64,000 nt of DNA from contig JBIKTR010000008.1 in the NCBI GenBank assembly GCA_044348005.1, forward strand, positions 1-64,000, given 5' to 3'. A program made the position numbers and the translations under genes. Of this stretch, positions 24,852 to 32,705 are shown one piece after another (positions within the stretch are counted from its first letter, which is position 1; each line of letters begins with the position of its first letter). Source of the DNA: JAJTHC01 sp044348005 (GTDB lineage Bacteria; Cyanobacteriota; Vampirovibrionia; Vampirovibrionales; JAJTHC01). Under the pieces are notes generated by a model. It was not told the DNA's origin. It saw only the letters and a list, made by a program, of their open reading frames with translations, and did not search any database.

Positions 24852-26575
24852 GCGAAAAACTCCTTTAAATCAGTGGGCGATTCTATAATAGCATCCGCAC
24901 CCGCCTGACGCAATTGTTCTGCGCTAAAGGTGGTGCAAACGCCCAACGCCAAAAAGCCTGCGGCTTTGGCGGCTTTCATGTCATCCACACTATTGCCAAT
25001 GTACCACGTATGTTCAAGGCCATGCGTGTGTTTGATATGCGTCAAATAGTCGCCTGAAGGCTTACGGGCGAGGTGGGCGAAGGCATCGCTACAATACACG
25101 CCTTCAAACAAGGGGTTCATTTCTTCATCCCACACGCCGTCATACTCGCTTTGTTCACGCCCTGTAAAAATAAACAGACGGTACCGTTTGGCCAGCGCCT
25201 TTAAATCGTCCTTATTCAATAACCATTTTTCGGCTTCTTTGGCGAGATTGTGATAAATTACAGCCCCTTGTTCTTGAATGCTTTGGCGGTCTAGTTCCAC
25301 ATTACGGCGACGCAACAATTCTTGAATCGCATCCCAATCATCATTAAAGCCCCCTTCCGCACGAAGCAGGTTGAGTTCTTTGAGGCCTAAAGGCACATCG
25401 CTGTTTTTATTGACCATGTAGGCCACGACTTTGTCAAAACTTTGGCTGGTGTCGACCAAGGTGTCATCTAAATCAAACACCAAGCCTGAAGCCTTATTAA
25501 ACACGTTTAAGACATCTAAAAACTGCAAGTTTTCGCCTTCACTACCCGTAGAAACGCGCACCCAGCCATTTAGCAAGGCTTGCTGTGACTGATTTCGCAC
25601 CAAAATACCCAAGTTTGCGGCAAATTGCGTAAAGTGATTGGCTTGCCCCCCTAGGTTCATTAAAAAGAAGTTGGTTGGCCCAGAACGCAAGGCATAGCCC
25701 TGTTCTTCAAGGCGTTGCATGAGGGTTTGTTTACGAAACAGGGTCTCTTCCGTGGCACGACGAACGGCGGGCGCATTTTCCAACAGCTGGTGCGCCATGG
25801 CCACCGCTTGCGCATTAACGCTATAAGGCGAACGCACACGCTTTAAGTAGCCCAACAGAGTGGGATGCCCCACCACGTACCCCAAGCGTAAGCCCGCCAG
25901 TCCCCACGCTTTTGAAAAGGTTTGGGTCACCAGTACGTTGGACGTGTGAATGGCTTCTTGCAACGCGGATTCTGCATCAGGACGATAAAAGGCGTAGGCT
26001 TCATCCATGACAAACACGGTTTGCGGATGCTCTTTCGCCCAAGCGAAGACGTTTTCCTTCGGCAAGACGGCCCCTGTGGGGTTGTCAGGCGTGGCGAAAA
26101 CGGCGAGCGTATAAGGTTTTTGATTGAGGTGATGCGTCAAGGCTTCAATCGGGTATTGTAAATCAGGCGTTAAATGCACAATGTCCGTCTGAGCTTCGGC
26201 GAGTTTTAAGTTGTGTTGAATCATGTAAAAGCTGGGTTTGGTGATGAGGGCGGTGCCGACTTTGGGTTCAATGAAGGTGCGGGGAATGACATCGAGTGCT
26301 TCATCACTGCCGTTGGTAAGCATGACGCATTCGGGAGGCACGCCTAAAAAGGCGGCTAAATCGTTGATGAAGGCTTGGTATTCGGGGTAGCAGGTGTAGG
26401 TGGTCACATCATAACCTTCAGGCACGATGTGGGGAAAGCCAATGGTGTTTTCGTTAAAGTCTAAGCGTGTTTTGTGGCGTCGGCCTTCTAGGGGCGGGGC
26501 GTAGGAAGAAATGCCCGCCACCACAGGACGAGGGGTGGGGAAGATTAGCGCTTCGGTTTGGGTGTTGAGAGACAT
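24845..26575 (-). CDS. hisC: Histidinol-phosphate aminotransferase fused to a HAD phosphatase domain
   Basis: 576 residues from the ATG at 26575 (GGAG six bases upstream). Residues 1-360 are a HisC-type fold-I aminotransferase: LDFNENTIGFP, TNGSDEALD, TPDNPTGAVLP, DEAYAFY and the PLP lysine K222 in TQTFSKAWGLAGLRLGY. Residues 362-576 are a HAD hydrolase: VFDLDDTLVD (Asp368, Asp370), IFTGRE, RKPSGDY and GNSVDDMKAAKAAG, a complete motif set. HisC makes histidinol phosphate and the next step is its dephosphorylation, so the fused domain is a strong candidate for histidinol-phosphate phosphatase (inference). I recall a small HAD clade with his-gene fusions in cyanobacteria and oomycetes. Confidence 0.92.
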   Translation of the reverse strand: MSLNTQTEALIFPTPRPVVAGISSYAPPLEGRRHKTRLDFNENTIGFPHIVPEGYDVTTYTCYPEYQAFINDLAAFLGVPPECVMLTNGSDEALDVIPRTFIEPKVGTALITKPSFYMIQHNLKLAEAQTDIVHLTPDLQYPIEALTHHLNQKPYTLAVFATPDNPTGAVLPKENVFAWAKEHPQTVFVMDEAYAFYRPDAESALQEAIHTSNVLVTQTFSKAWGLAGLRLGYVVGHPTLLGYLKRVRSPYSVNAQAVAMAHQLLENAPAVRRATEETLFRKQTLMQRLEEQGYALRSGPTNFFLMNLGGQANHFTQFAANLGILVRNQSQQALLNGWVRVSTGSEGENLQFLDVLNVFNKASGLVFDLDDTLVDTSQSFDKVVAYMVNKNSDVPLGLKELNLLRAEGGFNDDWDAIQELLRRRNVELDRQSIQEQGAVIYHNLAKEAEKWLLNKDDLKALAKRYRLFIFTGREQSEYDGVWDEEMNPLFEGVYCSDAFAHLARKPSGDYLTHIKHTHGLEHTWYIGNSVDDMKAAKAAGFLALGVCTTFSAEQLRQAGADAIIESPTDLKEFFAC

Positions 26576-26605
26576 GTGTGGCTCCATGGCGTTAAAAATG
26601 AAGTC

Positions 26606-26625
26606 TGTAACATCGATACGTTACA
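26606..26625. promoter_or_regulatory. Palindromic operator candidate upstream of the his operon
   Basis: Perfect 20-bp palindrome TGTAAC-ATCGATAC... arranged as TGTAAC-N8-GTTACA, 30 bases before the hisC ATG. On the minus strand a TATGAT -10-like word lies immediately upstream, so the palindrome would cover the transcription start, a common operator position. Confidence 0.5.
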
Positions 26626-26769
26626 CATCATAACACAAACGTGCGAGAGACTTCCTTCACATTTTTTAAAAACACCCCGAGACTTTCGAAACACTCTTGT
26701 GCTACAATTTTGCCCTAGAAGGCTTTAGAAAAGTTTAGATCAAACGACCTAATAAGTTGTAAGGCCCTC

Positions 26770-26799
26770 TTGACAAGCATTGAAGGGGTTTGTTATAAT
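26770..26799 (+). promoter_or_regulatory. Consensus sigma70 promoter of the mtnW-like/mtnX unit
   Basis: Perfect TTGACA (26770-26775), 18-base spacer, perfect TATAAT (26794-26799). The best promoter in the window. Confidence 0.85.
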
Positions 26800-26966
26800 A
26801 ATTACACAAACGTAGTCGCCTCACCTCTCGAATGAAGTGCCCATTGGTGGCTCTTTGTGTTTTTAGGGGATCTTTTTAGTGAGCGTATTTGTGCTTAAAT
26901 AAAAGCACTTACAGAAAATGTTTAAATCGGATGCAGATTAAAGAAGTTCAGCAGAAGGTCTTACCC

Positions 26967-28175
26967 ATGAACACCACCCCCCACTGGATTCAACCCCCCT
27001 TCGTGCAAGACGTGCTCGCGCAAGACAACGCCATTCTAGCCCTTTACCAGCTAAGCCTGCCCACTGAAAAAAGCCCAAACGTGTGGCAATACGCCACGCA
27101 AATCGCCAATGGGCAGAGCATCGGCACGCAAAACCCCCAAGAAATGGAACGATTGGCCCTGTACTGTGCCACCCCCTTGTGGGTGAGTGAACCCCTTGAA
27201 GAAGGGGAAGCTTCTGGGCAAACCCGCTTTCACGTGATTCTTTCTTTCCCGAAAGCCATTTTAATGGCGGACTTGGGGATGCTACAAACCGTGTGCTTTG
27301 GCAAGGTTTCCATGATGCCGAACCTGCGCTGGCTGGATGTCGCCGTTCCCGCTTCTGTGGCCCAACACTTTCAAGGCCCTGCGTGGGGGCAAGCGGGCAT
27401 CCGTAAACGCTGTGGGGTGCCTGAAGGGCAGGCCTTGTTAATGAGCATTTTTAAGCCCTGTGTGGGGGTTCCCCCTGAAGGGTTGGCACGCTTGCTCTAC
27501 CAGCAGGCCGAAGCAGGGATTCATTTGGTGAAGGATGATGAAGTTCTGGCGGATGCCGACTTAAACAGCGCCTTAAAACGTGTGACGCCCTGTATAAAGG
27601 CCTTAAATGACGCGGAACAGGCGTTTGGATACCGTCCCTTATATGCAGTCAATTTAAACGCCCCCGCGCATCAGTTGCTTGAACGGGCCCAAGCCCTTCT
27701 TGACGTGGGGGTAGAATGCTTTTTGTTTAATTACTTGGCCTATGGCTTGCCGTTGTTTAATAGTCTGCGTCAACAGCTGAAGGGACGCGCTTTTTTAATG
27801 GGGCATCCTGCACTAGGGGGGGCGTATTACCAGAACCCTTCTACAGGCATGAGCCCAGCGTTGGTGTTTGGCACGTTGCCTCGTTTGGCGGGGGCCGATG
27901 CCGTGCTATTCCCCAGCCCTTACGGTACAGTGGCCTTAAACAAAACCGATGCCTTGGCCGTTCAAGACGCCTTACATACCCCTTATGTAGACGTACCCCC
28001 CGCCTTTGGCGTCCCTTCTGCGGGTATTCAAGCCACGATGGTGCCTCAACTGCTTCGAGATTTTGGCACCAACGTGATCATCAACGCGGGTACAGGCATT
28101 CATGACGTAGCAGGTGGGCCTATGGCAGGGGTCCAAGCGTTTCAAAGCGCCATGCAAGCGAAACAGTCACCATGA
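26967..28175 (+). CDS. mtnW: RuBisCO-like protein, predicted diketo-methylthiopentyl-phosphate enolase
   Basis: 402 residues from the ATG at 26967 (AGAAGG eight bases before). A form IV RuBisCO-like protein: IFKPCVGV aligns with IKPKLGL of RuBisCO, keeping the first lysine (K163) and losing the second (Cys165), so carboxylation is not expected. The carbamylated-lysine site is kept as HLVKDDEVL (K189). Later motifs are GHPALGGAYY and LFPSPYGT. By family it enolises 2,3-diketo-5-methylthiopentyl-1-phosphate in methionine salvage. The four-base overlap with an mtnX gene supports this strongly. Confidence 0.9.
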   Translation: MNTTPHWIQPPFVQDVLAQDNAILALYQLSLPTEKSPNVWQYATQIANGQSIGTQNPQEMERLALYCATPLWVSEPLEEGEASGQTRFHVILSFPKAILMADLGMLQTVCFGKVSMMPNLRWLDVAVPASVAQHFQGPAWGQAGIRKRCGVPEGQALLMSIFKPCVGVPPEGLARLLYQQAEAGIHLVKDDEVLADADLNSALKRVTPCIKALNDAEQAFGYRPLYAVNLNAPAHQLLERAQALLDVGVECFLFNYLAYGLPLFNSLRQQLKGRAFLMGHPALGGAYYQNPSTGMSPALVFGTLPRLAGADAVLFPSPYGTVALNKTDALAVQDALHTPYVDVPPAFGVPSAGIQATMVPQLLRDFGTNVIINAGTGIHDVAGGPMAGVQAFQSAMQAKQSP

Positions 28176-28864
28176 CGCCTATTCTTTCCGTACAACGCGC
28201 GCAGGCGTTAAAGCAATGGGTGATTTTTTCAGACTTTGACGGCACCATTACAGAACGCGACGCGATTGTGATGAGCCTTGAACGTTTTGCACCGCCCGAA
28301 TGGAAGGACATCGCACGACGTATTTTAAAAGAACGAACGCTCCCCGTGCAAGAAGGGATCCAGCAGTTGTACGCCTTAATGCCTTCGGCGTTGAAGGACG
28401 ACATCATCCACTTTGTGAAGACAGAAGTCACGTTGAGACCAGGATTCGATTCGTTTATGGCGTGGCGAAAGCAGGTGGGCATTCCGTTTCAGGTGGTTTC
28501 AGGGGGCTTGGATGCCTTTATTCACCCTGTCCTAGCCGCTTATGAAGGGGAGTATACCCTGTTTTCGAATACGGCGGACTTTGAAGGCCCGTGTATTGGG
28601 GTGGGCATGCCTTATGCCCCTAAGGACTGTGAGGTGTGCGGGACGTGTGCGTGTTGCAAGGTGGCGGTTTTGAATCAGTGGGAGACGAGCCAAACCTTTA
28701 AAATTGCGATTGGCGATAGCCTCACGGATTTTGGCATGGCGCGTGTGGCGGATTTCGTCTTTGCGCGAGAGGCCTTGGCCGAACAGCTCACGCAAGAAGG
28801 GCGGGCTTTTATGCTTTTTGACACTTTTGAAGATATTCAACAGGTTTTACAGCGCCTACTTTAA
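28172..28864 (+). CDS. mtnX: 2-hydroxy-3-keto-5-methylthiopentenyl-1-phosphate phosphatase
   Basis: Dephosphorylates the enolase product in methionine salvage. 230 residues of a HAD phosphatase: SDFDGTITERD (nucleophile and acid Asp), VVSGGLDAFI, and IGDSLTDFGMA. A CEVCGTCACCK cysteine cluster is present near residue 155. ATGA overlap with the RuBisCO-like gene, so they are co-translated, as in Bacillus-type MtnW-MtnX. The remaining mtn genes are elsewhere. Its end overlaps the convergent YaiI-family gene by nine bases. Confidence 0.93.
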   Translation: MTPILSVQRAQALKQWVIFSDFDGTITERDAIVMSLERFAPPEWKDIARRILKERTLPVQEGIQQLYALMPSALKDDIIHFVKTEVTLRPGFDSFMAWRKQVGIPFQVVSGGLDAFIHPVLAAYEGEYTLFSNTADFEGPCIGVGMPYAPKDCEVCGTCACCKVAVLNQWETSQTFKIAIGDSLTDFGMARVADFVFAREALAEQLTQEGRAFMLFDTFEDIQQVLQRLL

Positions 28865-29311
28865 GCATTGCGTCAAGGCCTTGTCAAAGCCATTTATAAA
28901 CGCTTGCTTTTGTCTTTCATCAAAGGGTTTAGGGCCTTTTGTTTGAATGCCCACACTGCGTAAGTCGCTCATAAAATCACGCACCCCTAAGCGTTGCTTC
29001 ATGTTGGATGTTGTAAAGGCTTCGCCCTTTAAATTAATGACCCACAAACCTTTACTCACCAGTGCATCCGCCAGTGGGATGTCTTGCGTGACGGCCAAAT
29101 CACCCGCGTGCGACTGTTCAATAATGTAAGCATCGGCCACATCAGCGCCCTGTTCCACCTGAATGGCCTGAAATAAGGGATGATTCGGCACCGCAAGGGC
29201 TTTATTTGACACAAAACACGTGAAAACTGTTCGCTGACGCGCGGTTTTAATGATGTAGTCTTTTAAAACAGACGGCAAGGCATCCGCATCAATCCAAATC
29301 GTCACCACCAT
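28856..29311 (-). CDS. YaiI/YqxD (UPF0178) family protein
   Basis: 151 residues from the ATG at 29311 (AGGA seven bases upstream). The longer ORF would intrude into selO. Signature: IWIDADALPSVLKDYIIKTA, QGADVADAYIIEQSHAGDLAVTQDIPLADALV and RDFMSDLRSVG. The family has a PIN-like fold (DUF188), function unsettled. It directly follows selO, likely one transcript. Confidence 0.92.
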   Translation of the reverse strand: MVVTIWIDADALPSVLKDYIIKTARQRTVFTCFVSNKALAVPNHPLFQAIQVEQGADVADAYIIEQSHAGDLAVTQDIPLADALVSKGLWVINLKGEAFTTSNMKQRLGVRDFMSDLRSVGIQTKGPKPFDERQKQAFINGFDKALTQCLK

Positions 29312-29324
29312 GAAACAGTCCTTT

Positions 29325-30938
29325 TTATGATGAGCACGACACGCAGAGGGCTTTGGCCCACGGGGGAGGCACTTGCGACCAAGCGTGGGCTTCATGCTGC
29401 GGATCAAAAGGGGTTTGAACGCGTTGAAAGCCTTCGGCAAAGGCCTCTATTCGATGCGCCTGAGCATCTTCAATCAAACATTGCGCCACGTGATTACGCA
29501 ACACAAGGGTGGGATTCACCTGCCCTTGAAGATGCCCACTTAAGCGATTATTCTGCACATAAGGGGCATACACGTCATACAACCACCCCGCTTCTTCGGG
29601 GGAGTGAAGGCCCATGGCCAGTCGTTCAATCGCGTTTCTATGTTCAGCATCTTCGTCTTGCAAGGCCTGTTGCCACGCGGGCAAGGCCCTAAAAAAGCGG
29701 GTGTAATCCAGCTGGTGTTGGTGTAAGAATGCCAGTAAACGTTTAAGCACCTCGCCAAACTCAATATCTGGCACAAGGCTACGATCTTCCATGCGCAGTT
29801 TTTGACGATACACCGCTAAAAAGCTGGTATTAAACGCGTCTTGAAAGGTGCCTTCTACCGATGCTTTCAACGCTTGAAAGTCGTCTTCGTTGCCGACAAA
29901 AGCGTGGCAGGCTTCAAGCAAACGACTCAGGTTCCACAAGCCGATGGCGGGCTGATTTTTGTAAGCATAACGCCCTTCATGATCGCTATGGTTACAAATG
30001 TGACCCATGTCAAAGGCATCCATAAAGCCGTAGGGGCCGTAATCCAGCGTTAGGCCGAGAAGGGAGAGGTTGTCCGAATTTAAAACGCCGTGGCAAAAGC
30101 CCACCCCTTGCCATTGAGCCATCGTCACGGCATTGAGAATCGCCGTCATCGTCAACACGGCTTGTAATTGTTGCACAGGCGAAAAATCGAGGCCATTGGC
30201 ATTGAAAAACGTGCGAAACAAGTAGGCGATATAGGGGCTTAGACGTTCCGCGTAACCGTGACGCCCCCAGTATTCTAAATGCCCCAAGCGCAAGAAAGAC
30301 GGCGCTACGCGTAAGATCATCCCCGCCGTTTCGGTTGTTTCACGATACACAGGCGTTTTGGCGTCATGCACCAAAGCCACGGCACGAGTGCTTGCAATCC
30401 CCAAGCGAAACAGGGCTTCAGAAACCACATATTCACGAACCGAAGAGCGCAACACCGCTTTCCCGTCGCCACTTCGAGAGTAGGGCGTAATGCCTGATCC
30501 CTTCAATTGCAATTCAACCGATGTAGACTTTTCAAACAAGTCAAAGGCGCTCAATGCCCATTCACTGTTGCCTTGTTCTTTTTTGCGGTGGATGAAGCCG
30601 TTCACCAAGGCTTGAAAGGCGTGCGGAAAAAACTGTGAAATCGGGACGTTTTCATCAGTCGCTACAATCGCCGCACGACCGTCGCCGAGTTGGGGGTTGA
30701 AGTATCCGAATTGATGCCCTGCGTACAAGGTGGCAATCGCTTTTTCGATGCCATGGCCTGTTTTTTCGCCTTTGTACAGCGCCAGGCGTTCTTCAAGGGC
30801 AAGGGCGTTTAAGTGGGGTAATTGCGCAAGCAGTTCGCCATTTTCATGCACGAGCTTGCCTTGTTCAAGTGCTTCAACCGTGACGGTGTGAAAAGCCAAG
30901 GGGCAAGCATCAAAGGAAAATTCGGGTTGTGTCCACAT
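29325..30938 (-). CDS. selO: Protein adenylyltransferase SelO (YdiU family)
   Basis: Pseudokinase-fold enzyme that AMPylates proteins, linked to redox stress. 537 residues: YAGHQFGYFNPQLGDGRA, LKGSGITPYSRSGDGKAVLRSSVREY, and RVAPSFLRLGHLEYW. It ends in CVSCSS, where animal SelO has selenocysteine in place of the second cysteine; here both are TGC/TGT cysteine codons. AGGA is about ten bases before the ATG. Followed by the YaiI-family gene after 13 bases. Confidence 0.95.
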   Translation of the reverse strand: MWTQPEFSFDACPLAFHTVTVEALEQGKLVHENGELLAQLPHLNALALEERLALYKGEKTGHGIEKAIATLYAGHQFGYFNPQLGDGRAAIVATDENVPISQFFPHAFQALVNGFIHRKKEQGNSEWALSAFDLFEKSTSVELQLKGSGITPYSRSGDGKAVLRSSVREYVVSEALFRLGIASTRAVALVHDAKTPVYRETTETAGMILRVAPSFLRLGHLEYWGRHGYAERLSPYIAYLFRTFFNANGLDFSPVQQLQAVLTMTAILNAVTMAQWQGVGFCHGVLNSDNLSLLGLTLDYGPYGFMDAFDMGHICNHSDHEGRYAYKNQPAIGLWNLSRLLEACHAFVGNEDDFQALKASVEGTFQDAFNTSFLAVYRQKLRMEDRSLVPDIEFGEVLKRLLAFLHQHQLDYTRFFRALPAWQQALQDEDAEHRNAIERLAMGLHSPEEAGWLYDVYAPYVQNNRLSGHLQGQVNPTLVLRNHVAQCLIEDAQAHRIEAFAEGFQRVQTPFDPQHEAHAWSQVPPPWAKALCVSCSS

Positions 30939-31139
30939 GAATGCACGTCCTATAATAGCGTATGAGCAACGACTTTTTATGTTTACTTATCTTCTTATTT
31001 GTACCTCAGCCTATCATAAAACCTATTAAAATGTATCAAATTATTTACAAACTTAAAAATCTCGCATTTTTTTATAAAAACAATGTGTTTATATAGATAT
31101 GTTGGTTTACATAATTCAAGTTAGGACATAGGGATAAAA

Positions 31140-32057
31140 ATGATTCAATTGGACAAAAGTATTCAAGCAATGAGTAGATTCACAGAAGCTGGTATAAAAA
31201 ATACCTCTAACAAAGTAGAATCCGTTATAGAGGCAACTAACTTGAATGAATTAACTGCAGATGTAGTCCAATTATCCCCCAAAACTATAGATTATTACAA
31301 GGGTTTAATTACGCCAGAGTTAATGCAGACATTCCCTAAATTTAATTGTCAAGTCAAAACCGTTGATTTACAAATTGGCGGACAGGTAGTTACAGGAAAG
31401 TTACTAGGCGGAGGAGGAACTAAAACCGCCTACGAAATTAGTAGAAATGGGAAAAAAGAGGTGATTCTTTTACCCAATAAGGTTGGGAATTGGAAGAAGG
31501 TCTTAGATGAAGTTCAAAACACACAAAAAATTAAGGCAATGGGGCTATTAGCAAATGATTTATGTGAAGTAGAACCCATTATCGTGAATGGTCAAACTTT
31601 TCCTGCTCTTAAAATGAAACCTTATAGTGAACACGATTTCACAATATTTGACTCAAAAAATCGAAGTTCAAGTACTGGAAAGCTTGAGGATACTATTGAA
31701 ATAAAAGGATTAACAATAGACAAAATAGAGCTTTTATTTGATGATATTCTTAAAGATATTAAGACATTAACCGACCATAATTTTCGTTTAGGTGGTGACT
31801 GTTTCAATATGGCACAAACCAAGGATGGTAAGTTAAGGCTTTTTATTAACGATCTAGGAGAAATCCCAGAGAACAGCGGAAAAATTGAGGACAAAAAAAG
31901 AGTGATGCAGATTTATATAGAAAGAGCCATTGATAGTTTCTTTAACGGATTTAGCCAGGAAACCGACTTCTGTAGTCCAGAGCTTGAGGAATTAGGCTCA
32001 TCTGAAAACACATCTATCCTTACAGAAAGATTACTTGCCAAAATCAATGCACAATAA
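31140..32057 (+). CDS. Low-GC kinase-fold protein, putative effector-like kinase
   Basis: 305 residues. Visible kinase-like landmarks: glycine-rich loop KLLGGGGTKTAYEI (about 84-97), a lysine strand KEVILLPN, then LTDHNFRLGGDCFNMAQTKDG (about 215-235) in which GD...N mimics the catalytic loop, and LFINDLGEI as a DFG equivalent. The LGxGGTKxxY pattern is seen in secreted kinase-like effectors of host-associated bacteria, but no family is proven. Codon use is far more AT-rich than its neighbours, and it ends four bases from the 3' end of tRNA-Ser, a classic island site. Start supported by AGGGA. Confidence 0.65.
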   Translation: MIQLDKSIQAMSRFTEAGIKNTSNKVESVIEATNLNELTADVVQLSPKTIDYYKGLITPELMQTFPKFNCQVKTVDLQIGGQVVTGKLLGGGGTKTAYEISRNGKKEVILLPNKVGNWKKVLDEVQNTQKIKAMGLLANDLCEVEPIIVNGQTFPALKMKPYSEHDFTIFDSKNRSSSTGKLEDTIEIKGLTIDKIELLFDDILKDIKTLTDHNFRLGGDCFNMAQTKDGKLRLFINDLGEIPENSGKIEDKKRVMQIYIERAIDSFFNGFSQETDFCSPELEELGSSENTSILTERLLAKINAQ

Positions 32058-32060
32058 AAA

Positions 32061-32150
32061 TGGCGGAGAAGGAGAGATTCGAACTCTCGGTAGAGTCACC
32101 CCTACACAGTCTTTCCAGGACTGCACCATAGACCACTCGGACACTTCTCC
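32061..32150 (-). tRNA. tRNA-Ser (anticodon GGA)
   Basis: Class II cloverleaf with a variable arm. Anticodon stem-loop CAGTC-CTGGAAA-GACTG, T-arm GAGAGTTCGAATCTCTC, acceptor GGAGAAG/CTTCTCC, discriminator G, and an encoded CCA. 90 bases. The kinase-like gene lies immediately beyond its 3' end. Confidence 0.95.
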
Positions 32151-32217
32151 AAACCATCGTTCCCTTAGTGTAAATCAAAGAAACACACAGGTCAATCAGG
32201 CGCGAAGACTTCCACTT

Positions 32218-32247
32218 AAAAAGCCCCCTAGGCAGGGGGCTTTAAAA
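32218..32247 (-). terminator. Terminator of trxA
   Basis: AAAGCCCCC / GGGGGCTTT 9-bp stem with flanking A and T runs, usable in both directions. It lies between trxA and the tRNA. Confidence 0.85.
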
Positions 32248-32279
32248 AAGCGATTGACCGCTAAAACAAGCGAATCCGC

Positions 32280-32594
32280 CTATAAATGGGCTTCAATCAT
32301 GCTGACGATGTCGCCTTTGGGCTTTACACCCACGCTTTGCCCAACGGGTTGACCATTCTTAAACACCACCAAAAAAGGGATGCTTGAAACGCCGTACTTT
32401 TGCGCTAAAGCGAGGTTTTCATCCGTATTGACTTTCGCAATGGTGGCACGGCCTTCTAAAGCAGTGGCCGCTTCTTCTAAAATAGGGGCAAGCGAACGAC
32501 ATGGCCCACACCAAGGTGCCCAAAAATCTACCAATGTGACGCCTTCACTAATGGTGCTTTGAAAATTCGCTTCGTTTAGTTCTTTTAATGCCAT
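32280..32594 (-). CDS. trxA: Thioredoxin
   Basis: General disulphide reductase. 104 residues from the ATG at 32594 (GGAG nine bases upstream), the usual length. Active site FWAPWCGPCRSLAP, cis-proline SSIPFLVVFKNG. No signal peptide, so cytoplasmic. Monocistronic, divergent from the LptF/G-type gene. Confidence 0.96.
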   Translation of the reverse strand: MALKELNEANFQSTISEGVTLVDFWAPWCGPCRSLAPILEEAATALEGRATIAKVNTDENLALAQKYGVSSIPFLVVFKNGQPVGQSVGVKPKGDIVSMIEAHL

Positions 32595-32705
32595 CGGGAA
32601 ATTCTCCAACCAATCAACGGTAACCAATGAATACAAAAACTATGATACCATAAATTACGCGATATAATAAAATTGTTACCTTTACTTAATGAATGGAAAG
32701 CCTGC

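Larger units (their letters stand above)
26576..26966. other. Divergent gap between the his operon and the methionine-salvage pair
   Basis: 390 bases. It contains the palindrome at 26606-26625 for the his side and a strong promoter at 26770-26799 for the plus side, leaving a 160-base leader before the RuBisCO-like gene. The leader has a weak GCC..ACC/GGTGGC pairing (26817-26853). I could not match it to a known riboswitch. Confidence 0.5.

Noticed and set aside
26806..26966. SAM riboswitch before the methionine-salvage pair
   Set aside because: The leader lacks the conserved core of the SAM-I/IV classes as I know them. Only a weak stem is visible.
26967..28175. True CO2-fixing RuBisCO large subunit
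   Set aside because: The second lysine of KPK is Cys, no small subunit is present, and the gene is coupled to mtnX.
29325..30938. Selenocysteine in SelO
   Set aside because: The C-terminal CVSCSS is encoded by ordinary Cys codons, and no in-frame TGA is present before the stop.
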